This document shows positions 33,956-43,858 of a DNA stretch of 64,000 nucleotides, piece after piece (position 1 is the first letter of the stretch; the number at the start of each line of letters is the position of its first letter). The DNA is taken from assembly GCF_003581645.1 (NCBI RefSeq), contig NZ_QXFK01000011.1, positions 1-64,000 on the forward strand, in the 5' to 3' direction. A program made the translations under genes and the position numbers. The DNA comes from Pelagerythrobacter aerophilus (GTDB lineage: Bacteria > Pseudomonadota > Alphaproteobacteria > Sphingomonadales > Sphingomonadaceae). A model generated the notes under the pieces. It did no database searches. It worked only from the letters and a program-made list of their open reading frames with translations, and was not told the origin of the DNA.

Positions 33956-34634
33956 ACCAGACCTCGTGGCCGTAGACGGTGCGGGCCTTGGTTTCGTAGC
34001 GGGTTTCGCACCAGCCGGACGGGCGGTTCTGCCAGCTTTCGGGGCCGTCCACGAGCCACTCGAACGCGTCGGTATGGCGGCGCATGACCATCAGCGCGTG
34101 GCGCAGATAGACCGGGTGATCGGTGCCGAAGCGGAACTCGCCGCCCGGTTTCAGCTTGGCGGCGATCATCTCGACCGGGCCGTCGTTCATCATCCGCCGC
34201 TTGGCGTGGCGCGCCTTGGGCCAGGGATCGGGGTGAAGCAGGTAGAGCATCGTCAGCGAGCCATCGGGGATGCGCGAGAGCACTTCCAGCGCGTCGCCGT
34301 GGTGCAGCCGCACGTTGGCGAGGCCGCCGTCGCGCACGTGGACGAGCGCCTGCGCGACACCGTTGATGAACGGTTCGGCACCGATGAAGCCGTGGTCGGG
34401 CAGCAGGTCGGCACGGTAGGCGAGATGTTCGCCGCCGCCGAAGCCGATCTCGAAGTGGAGCGGGCGGTCATGACCGAACAGCCGCTCCGCCGTCACCGGG
34501 CCCTCGGCCGGTACGGCGATCTGCGGCAGCAGGTTCTCGACCAGTTCCGCCTGCCCCTTGCGCAGCGGCTTGCCCTGGCTGCGGCCGTAGAGCCGGTTGA
34601 GGGTGGTCGGATCGCCGGGCTTGTTCGCAGTCAT
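33933..34634 (-). CDS. trmB: tRNA (guanine-N7-)-methyltransferase
   Basis: A 233-residue SAM-dependent enzyme that methylates G46 of tRNA. It has the SAM site EIGFGGGEHLAYRA, the segment LLHPDPWPKARHAKRRM typical of TrmB and FGTDHPVYLRHAL. The ATG is at 34634, and the product reads to FRFRRR before TAA. The final codons coincide with the candidate attachment site, so ICE insertion seems to leave a complete protein. Confidence 0.94.
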   Translation of the reverse strand: MTANKPGDPTTLNRLYGRSQGKPLRKGQAELVENLLPQIAVPAEGPVTAERLFGHDRPLHFEIGFGGGEHLAYRADLLPDHGFIGAEPFINGVAQALVHVRDGGLANVRLHHGDALEVLSRIPDGSLTMLYLLHPDPWPKARHAKRRMMNDGPVEMIAAKLKPGGEFRFGTDHPVYLRHALMVMRRHTDAFEWLVDGPESWQNRPSGWCETRYETKARTVYGHEVWYFRFRRR

Positions 34635-34674
34635 GCAGCGCCCGATAGCGGTGTGCGGTGACGAGGGAAAGGCG

Positions 34675-35439
34675 TCAGGAAAGCGCCGTGTAGATCCCGT
34701 AGGCGCTGGTCGCCGTCAGCGCGGCGCCGACCATGATCAGCATGAGCTTGGGACTGAAATGCTTGGCTGCGAGAGCGCCGAACGGGGCGGCGGCAATGCC
34801 ACCGATCAGGAGGCCGAGCGTGGCCCCCGCCAGGTCGGCGATGCCGAGGTGGACGATGAACGTCGCCGAGATCGTCAGCGTCAGGAAGAATTCGACCGCG
34901 CTCACCGTGCCGACGACCTTGCGCGGCTCGGCGCCCTGGATCAGCAGGTTGGAGGTCACGACCGGTCCCCAGCCGCCACCCCCGGCCGCGTCGAGAAAGC
35001 CGCCGATCAGGCCGAGCGGCGCGACTCGCTTCGCCTCGCGCACTTTCGGTGGATAGAGCAGCCCGCGCACCAGCAGGTAGAGGCCCATACCGGCGAGATA
35101 GGCGAGCACGAAAGGCTTGATTACCGAGGCGTCGATCGAGGTCAGCAGGTAGGCGCCGGTCACGCCGCCGATCACGCCCGGGATTAGCAGGCGGAAGAAC
35201 AGCTTCTTGTCGATATTGCCGTGGAGCAGGTGGCTGATCCCGCTGGTCGCGGTGGTGAAGCATTCGACCACGTGGACCCGCTGCGAGGCCTGCGCCGGCG
35301 GCAGGCCGAGCACGCCGACCAGCATCGTATTGGTGATGACCCCGAACGCCATGCCGAGCGCGCCGTCGATGAGCTGCGCGGCAAAGCCGATCGCGATAAA
35401 GGGCAGAAGCCCGGTGAGGTCGATCCCGAACAGTTCCAT
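34675..35439 (-). CDS. Sulfite exporter TauE/SafE family membrane protein
   Basis: A 254-residue protein with about eight hydrophobic helices in two pseudo-repeats, starting MELFGIDLTGLLPFIAIGF. LIDGALGMAFGV near residue 23 and LIGGFLDAAGGGGWGPVVTSNLL near 143 are the paired TauE/SafE motifs. Export of a sulfonate or sulfite-like anion is the family role; the substrate is undetermined. It lies 40 bp upstream of trmB on the same strand. Confidence 0.88.
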   Translation of the reverse strand: MELFGIDLTGLLPFIAIGFAAQLIDGALGMAFGVITNTMLVGVLGLPPAQASQRVHVVECFTTATSGISHLLHGNIDKKLFFRLLIPGVIGGVTGAYLLTSIDASVIKPFVLAYLAGMGLYLLVRGLLYPPKVREAKRVAPLGLIGGFLDAAGGGGWGPVVTSNLLIQGAEPRKVVGTVSAVEFFLTLTISATFIVHLGIADLAGATLGLLIGGIAAAPFGALAAKHFSPKLMLIMVGAALTATSAYGIYTALS

Positions 35440-35726
35440 CGCGAGCGCCCTTCATGTCGACGTTCTCGCCGCGCAATTAGGGCGTACCGGGCCAACGGGC
35501 GAGCCGTAAAACGCTACGCGTGCTGAAAGAAAAGGGCTTGAGACAGTACCTAGCGTCGGCCGCGGAAGGGGGCAGGGCGTTTTGGGGGCGCCAAACGCGA
35601 CTAACCCGTGACGGCAGAGCGGCATCAATTCGGATTCCGCTTCGCATTGAAAGCGGGACGAGCGACCGCTGCCTTTCCAAAAAAATCGTTCTGGACCCTC
35701 GCTTGGCCGTGTGGTGAGCAAGAGCC

Positions 35727-36551
35727 ATGTCAGCTCCGCAACTTTCGGGCCGTTCGTTCGCAGCTCTTACTGACAAGGAACTGGAAATCCTGCGGCTGCT
35801 GGCGGCTGGACATACCGTTAAGTCCATCGCTGCCGAGCTAGGTCGTTCAGAAAGCTCGATAAACGAGCGACTGCGCGACGCGCGGCGCAAGACGGGTGTC
35901 AGCAGCAGCCGCGAACTCGCTCGCCTGTTGGATGCCCAGAAAATCTGGGCCAAGAAAACTGATCTATCATCGCAGGGCTCCAGGACCGACCCCTTCGAAC
36001 AGCCCCGGACTATGGGGTTCGAATGGTCGAAAGGAACGATTGCCATGCTAGTATCATTGCCTCTCGCCGCCGCCGGACTCATCTTTGCGGCATCGACTTC
36101 GGTCCATCAGACCGAACCAACGCAAGGCGTTCAGGTCGAAGTCTCCCGCCAATCGCCGCTGTTCGGGAGCTGGTCGCTCGACACGGATCGCATTCCCGCA
36201 GAAGAACGACCGCAGCGGGTGACCATCGATTTCAGCGTTTCGCCTGACCGGAAATGGACAACCCATGTCGAGATCGTTCATCCCGACGGCTCGATCCGCC
36301 GGGCGGAGTCGACAGCGGCGCTGGACGGTGTCCCTGCGCCCGTCACCGGCAATATGCAATTCGTCGACAGTGTTTCGCTGCGCCAGCCCGTGCCGGGCAC
36401 ACTGGTGATGTCGCTCGCGAAAGATGGCGCACCGGTATCGACCCGCGTGTACACCGTCGCGAAGGATCGGCAGTCCATGACGGAAACGATTATCTGGGCG
36501 GGAGAGGGCATCCCGAAATTGCCGACGACCCATTTCAACCGGATCGGTTGA
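35727..36551 (+). CDS. Membrane-tethered LuxR-type HTH protein
   Basis: A 274-residue protein with an N-terminal LuxR-type HTH (FAALTDKELEILRLLAAGHT, then AAELGRSESSINERLRDARRKTGV) at about residues 10-65. One membrane helix follows at about 105-123 (IAMLVSLPLAAAGLIFAAST), then a periplasmic domain of about 145 residues without recognisable motif apart from LFGSWSLDTDRIPAEERP. The layout resembles ToxR/CadC-like one-component regulators with the sensor outside. It stands alone; targets are unknown. Confidence 0.8.
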   Translation: MSAPQLSGRSFAALTDKELEILRLLAAGHTVKSIAAELGRSESSINERLRDARRKTGVSSSRELARLLDAQKIWAKKTDLSSQGSRTDPFEQPRTMGFEWSKGTIAMLVSLPLAAAGLIFAASTSVHQTEPTQGVQVEVSRQSPLFGSWSLDTDRIPAEERPQRVTIDFSVSPDRKWTTHVEIVHPDGSIRRAESTAALDGVPAPVTGNMQFVDSVSLRQPVPGTLVMSLAKDGAPVSTRVYTVAKDRQSMTETIIWAGEGIPKLPTTHFNRIG

Positions 36552-36630
36552 CCGAATCATTTCTGCGCCGGTTCACCCTGCCTGACTTTGGTGTGCCGGG
36601 AAAAAGGCGGGAATGGATTCCCTTGCACGG

Positions 36631-36662
36631 AAAAAGGGGCCGGGGCGTCGCCGCGCCGGCCC
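36631..36662 (-). terminator. Rho-independent terminator downstream of ctrA
   Basis: On the minus strand an 11-bp G+C stem (one mismatch) with a four-base loop is followed by a run of T (36631-36635). It is 24 bp past the ctrA stop and faces the convergent gene ending at 36551. Confidence 0.7.
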
Positions 36663-36685
36663 TCTTCTACCGCTCTTGCAGGAGA

Positions 36686-37381
36686 TCAGGCAGCTTCGGC
36701 CTGGCTCTCGGGATCGCGCAGCACGTAGCCGCGACCCCAGACGGTTTCGATGTAGTTCTCGCCGCCGCAGGCGTGGCTGAGCTTCTTGCGCAGCTTGCAG
36801 ATGAACACGTCGATGATCTTGAGCTCTGGCTCGTCCATTCCGCCGTAGAGGTGGTTGAGGAACATTTCCTTGGTCAGCGTGGTGCCCTTGCGCAGCGAAA
36901 GCAGCTCGAGCATCGCGTATTCCTTGCCCGTCAGGTGCACGCGGGCGCCGTCGACCTCGACCGTCTTGGCGTCGAGGTTGACCGCCAGCTTGCCGGTGCG
37001 GATGACCGACTGGCTGTGGCCCTTGCTGCGGCGGACGACCGCATGGATGCGCGCGATCAGCTCTTCGCGGTGGAAGGGCTTGGTCACGTAGTCGTCGGCG
37101 CCGAAGCCGAAGCTGCGGATCTTGCTGTCCATCTCCGAAATGCCCGAGAGGATCAGAACCGGCGTCTGCACTTTGGCGACGCGCAGTTTCTTCAGCACGT
37201 CGTACCCGTGCATGTCGGGCAGGTTCAGGTCGAGCAGAATGATGTCGTAATCGTAGAGCTTGCCGAGATCCAAGCCCTCTTCGCCGAGATCGGTCGAATA
37301 GACGTTGAACCCCTCGGTCGTCAGCATCAGCTCGATGGCCTTCGCCGTGGTCGGCTCGTCCTCGATCAACAGTACGCGCAT
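36686..37381 (-). CDS. ctrA: Cell-cycle response regulator CtrA
   Basis: A 231-residue OmpR/PhoB-type regulator, the master cell-cycle and motility regulator of alphaproteobacteria. The receiver has the acidic pocket ED at 7-8, the phosphorylation site Asp51 ([13 protein letters not shown], the same number as in Caulobacter) and Lys in DDYVTKPF. The winged helix includes [12 protein letters not shown] and [12 protein letters not shown], then [16 protein letters not shown] chose the ATG at 37381 ([10 protein letters not shown]), which has a GGGGGG-type ribosome site; a longer start is in frame. Confidence 0.96.
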   Translation of the reverse strand: MRVLLIEDEPTTAKAIELMLTTEGFNVYSTDLGEEGLDLGKLYDYDIILLDLNLPDMHGYDVLKKLRVAKVQTPVLILSGISEMDSKIRSFGFGADDYVTKPFHREELIARIHAVVRRSKGHSQSVIRTGKLAVNLDAKTVEVDGARVHLTGKEYAMLELLSLRKGTTLTKEMFLNHLYGGMDEPELKIIDVFICKLRKKLSHACGGENYIETVWGRGYVLRDPESQAEAA

Positions 37382-37445
37382 GGGTATCCCCCCTTTTACC
37401 CTCGCCCCGTGCGGCAAAGCCGCTCCCCGAAGGTCTAGCCCGATA

Positions 37446-37478
37446 TTAACCACAAGAGATATGAATGGAAAAGGTTAA
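37446..37478. promoter_or_regulatory. Possible CtrA half-sites upstream of ctrA
   Basis: TTAACC (37446-37451) and GGTTAA (37473-37478) lie 65-97 bp before the ctrA start. CtrA binds TTAA-N7-TTAA and TTAACC half-sites, and the gene is autoregulated in relatives. The two half-sites face each other on opposite strands and are not a full box. Confidence 0.3.
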
Positions 37479-37508
37479 CACGTTCTAAACCAAGTGGCAC
37501 CAATCGTT

Positions 37509-38972
37509 TCATCCGCCGGCGGCAAGCTTTTTCTGGCGCCGGCGCTGGACGGAACTGCCGATTCCCATGGCCTCGCGGTACTTGGCGACGGTGCGGCGGG
37601 CGATGTCGAACCCTTCGGCCTTGAGCAGGTCGACCAGCGTGTCGTCGGAAAGAATCTTCTTCGCCTCTTCGGCATCGATCAGCGCCTTGATTCGCGCCTT
37701 GACCGCCTGCGAGCTCGCCCCTTCGCCGTCGGCGCTGCCGACGCCGCTGGTGAAGAAGTACTTCAGCTCGAACGTGCCGCGGTCGCAGTGCAGATACTTG
37801 TTGCTGGTCACCCGGCTGACCGTGCTTTCGTGCATCTCGATCGATTCGGCCACTTCGCGCAGAGTGAGCGGCCGCAGCTCGGAAACGCCGCGGCGGAAGA
37901 AGCCTTCCTGCTTCTTCACGATCTCGGCGGCGGTCTTGAGAATCGTCTTCTGCCGCTGGTCGAGCGCGCGAATCAGCCAGTTGGCATCGGCAAGCTTTTC
38001 CCCCAGCCACGACTGCGCGGCCTTGCCCGGGCAGTCCTCCCGCAGTTCGAGGTAATAGGCGCGATTGACCACCAGTCGCGGCAGCGTCTCCTCGTTGAGC
38101 GCGATATCCCAGCCGCCGTCCTTGGCCCGGGTGACGAGAATGTCGGGCACGACAGCGCTTTCCGCGGCGCCGCCGAAGCGGCAGCCGGGCTTGGGGTCGT
38201 AGCCGCGCAATTCGGCGAGCATTTCGGCGAAGTCCTCGTCGTCGACGTCGCACATGCGCTTGAGCCGCGCGAACTCGCCGCGCGCGACCAGATCGAGGTT
38301 GTCGATCAGCCGCGCCATGCACGGGTCGTAGCGGTCGGCTTCCTGTGCCTGGAGAGCGAGGCATTCGCCCAGCGACCGCGCGCCGACGCCGGTCGGGTCG
38401 AGCGACTGCACGACGGCGAGCGCGCGCTCGGCCTCCGCCAGCGGAACGCCGAGCTCGTCTGCGACCTCGCGCAAGTCGGCCGCGAGATAGCCGGCTTCGT
38501 CGAGCAGCCCGATCAGGTGCCGCGCGACGAAAGCCTCGCGCGCATCCCCCGCGGCCGCACCGACCTGCTCCTCGAGATGTTCGGCGAGCGTCGGGCCGCC
38601 GCTGCCGCGCTCGTCGATGCCGGGCAGGTCTTCGGAAGGCGCGGAGCCTTGTGCGGCACCCCATTCGCCGTCGCCGGTGTCGCGGTCGCGGTCGAGCGCC
38701 GAAGGATCGATGTCGAGCGCGCTCTCTCCGTCCACAGGGCTGCCGTCCATCGCGGCGTCGGCCCCGGGTTCCTCTCCCGACAGCTCGATCCTCTCGCCGT
38801 CCTCGCGCTGGACCTCGCCCGCTTCGAGCAGCGGATTCGCCTCCAGTGCCTCGCCGATGAAAGTCTCGATCTCGAGGTTCGACAGCGCCAGCAGCTTGAT
38901 CGCCTGCTGGAGCTGCGGCGTCATCACCAGCGACTGCGTCTGCCGGAGATCGAGGCGCGGCCCCAAAGCCAT
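37509..38972 (-). CDS. rpoN: RNA polymerase sigma-54 factor
   Basis: A 487-residue protein starting MALGPRLDLRQTQSLVMTPQLQQAI, the Gln-rich activator-interacting region I. An acidic region II and the core-binding domain follow, then the HTH that contacts -12 (LREVAESIEMHESTVSRVTSNKY) and the RpoN box ARRTVAKYREAMGI near the C-terminus that contacts -24. Length is normal. It sits downstream of lptB on the same strand, the usual proteobacterial neighbourhood. Confidence 0.96.
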   Translation of the reverse strand: MALGPRLDLRQTQSLVMTPQLQQAIKLLALSNLEIETFIGEALEANPLLEAGEVQREDGERIELSGEEPGADAAMDGSPVDGESALDIDPSALDRDRDTGDGEWGAAQGSAPSEDLPGIDERGSGGPTLAEHLEEQVGAAAGDAREAFVARHLIGLLDEAGYLAADLREVADELGVPLAEAERALAVVQSLDPTGVGARSLGECLALQAQEADRYDPCMARLIDNLDLVARGEFARLKRMCDVDDEDFAEMLAELRGYDPKPGCRFGGAAESAVVPDILVTRAKDGGWDIALNEETLPRLVVNRAYYLELREDCPGKAAQSWLGEKLADANWLIRALDQRQKTILKTAAEIVKKQEGFFRRGVSELRPLTLREVAESIEMHESTVSRVTSNKYLHCDRGTFELKYFFTSGVGSADGEGASSQAVKARIKALIDAEEAKKILSDDTLVDLLKAEGFDIARRTVAKYREAMGIGSSVQRRRQKKLAAGG

Positions 38973-38998
38973 AAATCAGCTCGCGACGTGCCGGGGGA

Positions 38999-39787
<789 letters not shown>

Positions 39788-39960
39788 CGATCGGCCATGT
39801 AGCATCGCAGAGCGCGCAGGAAACCCCTGCGCGCGCAGGAACCGTTCGAAACTGGCAGGATTCGTGCATGACCCGCGGTGGAACGGATGGTTATGGCGCT
39901 TGCTTGCGAGGTCAGCCTCTGAAATACTCCGATTCGGACGAGGACATTGGGAGAAAGCGC

Positions 39961-40356
39961 ATGGTGAAGGCGCTGCACCGGACTGACGAAGGCGGAGGGC
40001 GCAATCACGCGGTCGGCCGCCATGAGGCACGCGACTGGCGCAAGGGTATGAGCGACAACGTCGCCTACGCGCTGCTCGTCTACACCGCGCTGCAGATTTT
40101 CGTCACCGTCCATGCGATCAAGGAGGTTGGATCCTCGATCCTGCCCTATCTCGCACTCGTCGTGCTGGTCGCGGGCATCATCCCGGCGTGCCGCTGGTTC
40201 GAAAAGCGCTGGCGCGACCTTTCGGACGAAGAAGCGGCCGATCCCGCGCTCGCGGGGGCCTATCGCCGCGATCAGATACTGCTCTGGGGGCTGGCGATCT
40301 TCCTGCCGCTGGTCCTTACCGGCTTGTTCAAGGGTGTAGCGGCGCTCTTCGCCTGA
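39961..40356 (+). CDS. Small conserved membrane protein, function unknown
   Basis: A 131-residue protein from the ATG at 39961, behind GGGAGAAAG. Three hydrophobic helices (about 40-58, 66-82 and 108-128) are linked by a charged loop KRWRDLSDEEAADPALAGAYRRD. No family was recognised. It is divergent from lptB and precedes pmbA. Confidence 0.7.
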   Translation: MVKALHRTDEGGGRNHAVGRHEARDWRKGMSDNVAYALLVYTALQIFVTVHAIKEVGSSILPYLALVVLVAGIIPACRWFEKRWRDLSDEEAADPALAGAYRRDQILLWGLAIFLPLVLTGLFKGVAALFA

Positions 40357-40422
40357 ACCTCGCCTTGCGGCTGGACCGCGCCGCCCCTAGCTGGGGCGCA
40401 TGACATTTCCCGAGACCATTCG

Positions 40423-41766
40423 ATGATCGACGGCGAGACCGCGCTCGCCCGCTGTGCGCAGCTGATCGAGGCGGCGCGCCGCCACGGCGCAGATGCGGCC
40501 GATGCCGCCGCTCGCGCACAATCGTCCGAAGGCGTGTCTGTCCGCCTCGGCCAGCTCGAGGAAGTCGAGCGGTCGGAGAGCGAGGAGATCGCGCTGCGGG
40601 TCTTCGTCGGCAAGCGATCGGCCTCGATCGAGACGAGCGACTTCACCCCCGCCGCGCTCGACGACCTCGCCGAACGGGCCGTCGCCATGGCCCGCGTCGC
40701 GCCGGAGGACCAGCACGCCGGCCTCGCCCCGCAGGACCTGCTCGACCGCGGCACGGCGCCTCCGCTCGATCTGGAGGACGCGGGCGAACCCGGCCCCGAG
40801 CTACTGCGCGAACGCGCGCTGGCGGCAGAGGACGCCGCCCGCGCGGTGGAGGGCGTGACCAACAGCGAAGGCGGCGGCGCCTCGTTCGGGCGCTCGCTCT
40901 TCGCGCTGGCGACGAGCGAGGGGTTTGGCCGCGCCTACGGGGCGACGCATCACTCGCTCAGCGCCGTTGTGATCGGCGGGCAGGGCTTGGCCATGCAACG
41001 CGACTACGCGATGCGCACGGCGCGCCACTTCGCCGATCTGCCTTCGCCCGCGGAGATCGGCCGGCTGGCCGGTGAGCGGACCGTCGCCCGGCTGAATCCC
41101 GAAATCCCCAAAGGCGGACGCATGCCGGTGTTGTTCGACCCGCGCGTCGGCGCTTCGCTGGTCGGCCATCTGGTCGGTGCGATGGCCGGTCCCGCGATTG
41201 CCAGCGGATCGAGTTTCCTGCTCGGCCGCGAAGGCGAGACGATCTTCCCGGAGGCAATCGAGGTGATCGAGGATCCGCACTGTCCGCGGGGCCTGCGTTC
41301 GCGCCCATTCGACGGCGAAGGCCTGGGATGCGTGCCGCGCAAGCTGGTCGAACGCGGCGTTCTCGGCGGCTGGTTGCTCGATATCGCGAGCGCGAACAAG
41401 CTTGGCCTCACGCCTACAGGCCACGCCTCGCGCGGCGGCGGCACGCCGGGCGTCTCGGCCAGCAACCTGCACATTCCCGCTGGCTCCGTCTCGCGCGCCG
41501 AGCTGATGGCGGACGTTGCCGAGGGCGTGCTCGTCACCGAACTCGCCGGGCAGGGCGTCAACCCGGTGACCGGCGACTACAGCCGCGGTGCCTCGGGCTT
41601 CCGGATCGTGAACGGCGAGATCGCGGGGCCAATCGCCGAGTTCACCATTGCCGGCAACCTGCTCGCCATGTTCGCCGCCCTGCGCGCGGCCGACGACCTG
41701 GAGATGCACCGCGCGGTCAATGTCCCGACCCTGCGGGTGGACGGCATGACGGTCGCGGGGAGCTGA
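40423..41766 (+). CDS. pmbA: TldE/PmbA-type metalloprotease partner
   Basis: A 447-residue protein of the TldD/PmbA family. The N-terminal domain includes VRLGQLEEVERSESEEIALRVFVGKRSASIETSD. The C-terminal half has GASLVGHLVGAMAGPAIASGSSFL and NPVTGDYSRGASGFRI. It lacks an HExxH site, as expected for the TldE subunit, which works with TldD to degrade unfolded peptides or mature RiPPs. No tldD is in the window. It is 6 bp from the next gene. Confidence 0.92.
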   Translation: MIDGETALARCAQLIEAARRHGADAADAAARAQSSEGVSVRLGQLEEVERSESEEIALRVFVGKRSASIETSDFTPAALDDLAERAVAMARVAPEDQHAGLAPQDLLDRGTAPPLDLEDAGEPGPELLRERALAAEDAARAVEGVTNSEGGGASFGRSLFALATSEGFGRAYGATHHSLSAVVIGGQGLAMQRDYAMRTARHFADLPSPAEIGRLAGERTVARLNPEIPKGGRMPVLFDPRVGASLVGHLVGAMAGPAIASGSSFLLGREGETIFPEAIEVIEDPHCPRGLRSRPFDGEGLGCVPRKLVERGVLGGWLLDIASANKLGLTPTGHASRGGGTPGVSASNLHIPAGSVSRAELMADVAEGVLVTELAGQGVNPVTGDYSRGASGFRIVNGEIAGPIAEFTIAGNLLAMFAALRAADDLEMHRAVNVPTLRVDGMTVAGS

Positions 41767-41771
41767 GCCCG

Positions 41772-43148
41772 ATGCGCGGCGCGATCAGAGCTCTGGCGCT
41801 GCCGCTCCTGCTGATCGCGGTTCCCGCTGGCGCCGCGATCGTCCCCGCCGCACCCGCGACCACCGCCGCGCCGGCTGCCGAGCCCGCGATTGCCGATCGC
41901 CAGGACGCCGGAGCGGATACACGCATCGCCGGGCGCATCCGGGCGATCTTCGGCGAGATCGAGGCGCTCTCGGATGTCGAGGTGGCGGCGCGGGAAGGCG
42001 TCGTCACGTTGTCGGGCACGGTGCGGACGGCGGAGGACATCGACCGCGCCGAACGCATCGCCGGCCGGGTCGCCGGTGTGGCCACCGTCGAGAACCAGAT
42101 CACGCGCGACGTTTCGGTCGGCCGGAACCTGTCGGCACTGGGCAAGGTGTCGAAGCGGTTCGGCGATCTTGTCGCGATGCTTCCGCTGATCGGACTGGCG
42201 CTTGCGATCGCGCTCGCCATCGCCCTGATCGGATACCTGATCGCGGGCCTGCACGGCCTCTGGCGACGCCTTCTGCCCAACGTGTTCCTGGCCGACCTTG
42301 CCGCCAGCGCGATCCGCTTCGTGTTCATCGTGATCGGGCTGGTCGTCGCGCTCGACATGCTCGGCGCCGGAGCGTTGATGGGGGCGGTGCTCGGCGGGGC
42401 GGGCGTGATCGGCATCGCGCTCGGCTTCGCCATGCGCGACACGATCGAGAACTACGTCGCCTCGCTGATGCTGAGCCTGCGCCAGCCGTTCCGCGCCAAC
42501 GATCACGTCCGGATCGATCAGATGGAAGGCCGCGTGATCCGCCTCACCAGCCGTGCGACGGTATTGATGACGCTGGATGGCAATCACCTGCGCATTCCCA
42601 ATTCGACCGTCTTCAAGGCGGTGATCCTCAACTACACGCGCAATCCGCAGCGGCGCTTCGACTTCGATCTCGGCATCGACGCGGGCGACGATGCGGACGC
42701 GGGGCGCGGCGTGGGGCGCGATGCGCTGGCCGCGTTGCCGTTCGTCCTTGCCGAGCCGGCCCCCGACGCGGGTGTGGTCGAAGTCGGCGATTCGAACATC
42801 GTACTGAGGTTTTTCGGCTGGATCGATCAGCGGGAGACCGACTGGTACAAGGCACGCAGCCGCGCGATCGCGGCGGTGAAGGCGAAGCTGGAGGCGGAAG
42901 GCTTCGCGCTGCCCGAGCCGATCTACCGCCTGCGCTTCGATCCGCGCACGATGCCTTTGCCACCGGAGAATGGCGCGGAGACGCAAGGCACGGACGCTCC
43001 GCCCGCGCCCGTGGCGCCAGCTCAGTCAGCGCGAGAGGACGAGCCGCAAGATATCGCGCCCGACGAAGAGATCGCCAGAATGGTCGAAGCCGAGCGCGCG
43101 CAGGAGGGCGACCGGGATCTGCTCGATCCGAAACGGCCGGTGGAATAG
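41772..43148 (+). CDS. BON-domain mechanosensitive channel (MscS family)
   Basis: A 458-residue protein with signal peptide (LALPLLLIAVPAGAA). A periplasmic BON domain (SDVEVAAREGVVTLSGTVRTAEDI, then ATVENQITRDV) is followed by about three helices at 120-225 and the MscS pore and beta domain (GAVLGGAGVIGIALGFAMRD; NDHVRIDQMEGRVIRLT; IPNSTVFKAVILNYTRNP). The C-terminal tail is acidic and Pro-rich. BON domains bind phospholipid, so gating might be tied to the envelope. The ATG is six bases after pmbA. Confidence 0.9.
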   Translation: MRGAIRALALPLLLIAVPAGAAIVPAAPATTAAPAAEPAIADRQDAGADTRIAGRIRAIFGEIEALSDVEVAAREGVVTLSGTVRTAEDIDRAERIAGRVAGVATVENQITRDVSVGRNLSALGKVSKRFGDLVAMLPLIGLALAIALAIALIGYLIAGLHGLWRRLLPNVFLADLAASAIRFVFIVIGLVVALDMLGAGALMGAVLGGAGVIGIALGFAMRDTIENYVASLMLSLRQPFRANDHVRIDQMEGRVIRLTSRATVLMTLDGNHLRIPNSTVFKAVILNYTRNPQRRFDFDLGIDAGDDADAGRGVGRDALAALPFVLAEPAPDAGVVEVGDSNIVLRFFGWIDQRETDWYKARSRAIAAVKAKLEAEGFALPEPIYRLRFDPRTMPLPPENGAETQGTDAPPAPVAPAQSAREDEPQDIAPDEEIARMVEAERAQEGDRDLLDPKRPVE

Positions 43149-43165
43149 CGAGCCGGTTCGTGTCC

Positions 43166-43231
43166 CCGCGAAGGCTGGGACCTCAGGCTGCCAGGCCGTC
43201 CTTCAACCGCCAGAGGCCCCCGCCTTCGCGG
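43166..43231. repeat. Extragenic inverted repeat
   Basis: CCGCGAAGGC (43166-43175) and GCCTTCGCGG (43222-43231) form a perfect 10-bp inverted repeat in the short gap between two convergent genes. It resembles the scattered CCCGCGAAGGC...GCCTTCGCGGG palindromes of sphingomonad genomes. It could act as a weak bidirectional terminator, but no T run is present. Confidence 0.55.
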
Positions 43232-43242
43232 AGGCTCGGTTC

Positions 43243-43770
43243 TCAGCCCTTCGCCCGCTCGATCGCTTCCAGGATGATCCGCTTGGCTTCCGCCGCGTCG
43301 CCCCACTGGCCGACGCGGACCCACTTCTCCTTCTCCAGGTCCTTGTAGTGGGTGAAGAAGTGCTCGATCTGCTGGAAGATGATCGAGGGCAGGTCCTTGG
43401 TCTCGGCGACGTCCGAATAATACGGGAAGGTCGTGTCGATCGGTACGCAGATCAGCTTCTCGTCGCCGCCGTGCTCGTCCTCGAGGTTGAGCACGCCGAT
43501 CGGGCGGGCGCGCACGACGCAGCCGGGGATGAACGGGCTGCGCGAGATCACCAGCGCGTCGAGCGGGTCGCCGTCCGGGCTCAGCGTGTGCGGCACGAAG
43601 CCGTAGTTCGCCGGATAGCGCATCGGCGTGTGCAGGATGCGGTCGACGAACAGCGCGCCGCTATCCTTGTCGAATTCGTACTTCACCGGCTCGCCGCCGG
43701 TCGGGACTTCGATGATGACGTTCAGGCTTTCGGGCGGGTTGTCGCCCACGGGGACCATGTCGATGCGCAT
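43243..43770 (-). CDS. ppa: Inorganic pyrophosphatase (family I)
   Basis: A 175-residue soluble enzyme that hydrolyses pyrophosphate and drives biosynthesis. The active-site Asp residues are in SPDGDPLDALV, with EFDKDSGALFVDR and HTPMRYPANYGFVPHT upstream. The length matches bacterial hexameric PPases. It is convergent with the MscS gene. Confidence 0.96.
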   Translation of the reverse strand: MRIDMVPVGDNPPESLNVIIEVPTGGEPVKYEFDKDSGALFVDRILHTPMRYPANYGFVPHTLSPDGDPLDALVISRSPFIPGCVVRARPIGVLNLEDEHGGDEKLICVPIDTTFPYYSDVAETKDLPSIIFQQIEHFFTHYKDLEKEKWVRVGQWGDAAEAKRIILEAIERAKG

Positions 43771-43858
43771 GCGTTCTCTCGTTCTTGTGGTCGGCCCCTC
43801 TCCCAGGACTTCGCGCCGGCGCCTCTAGCGAAGGCGAGAGGATTGCGGAAGGGGGCGC

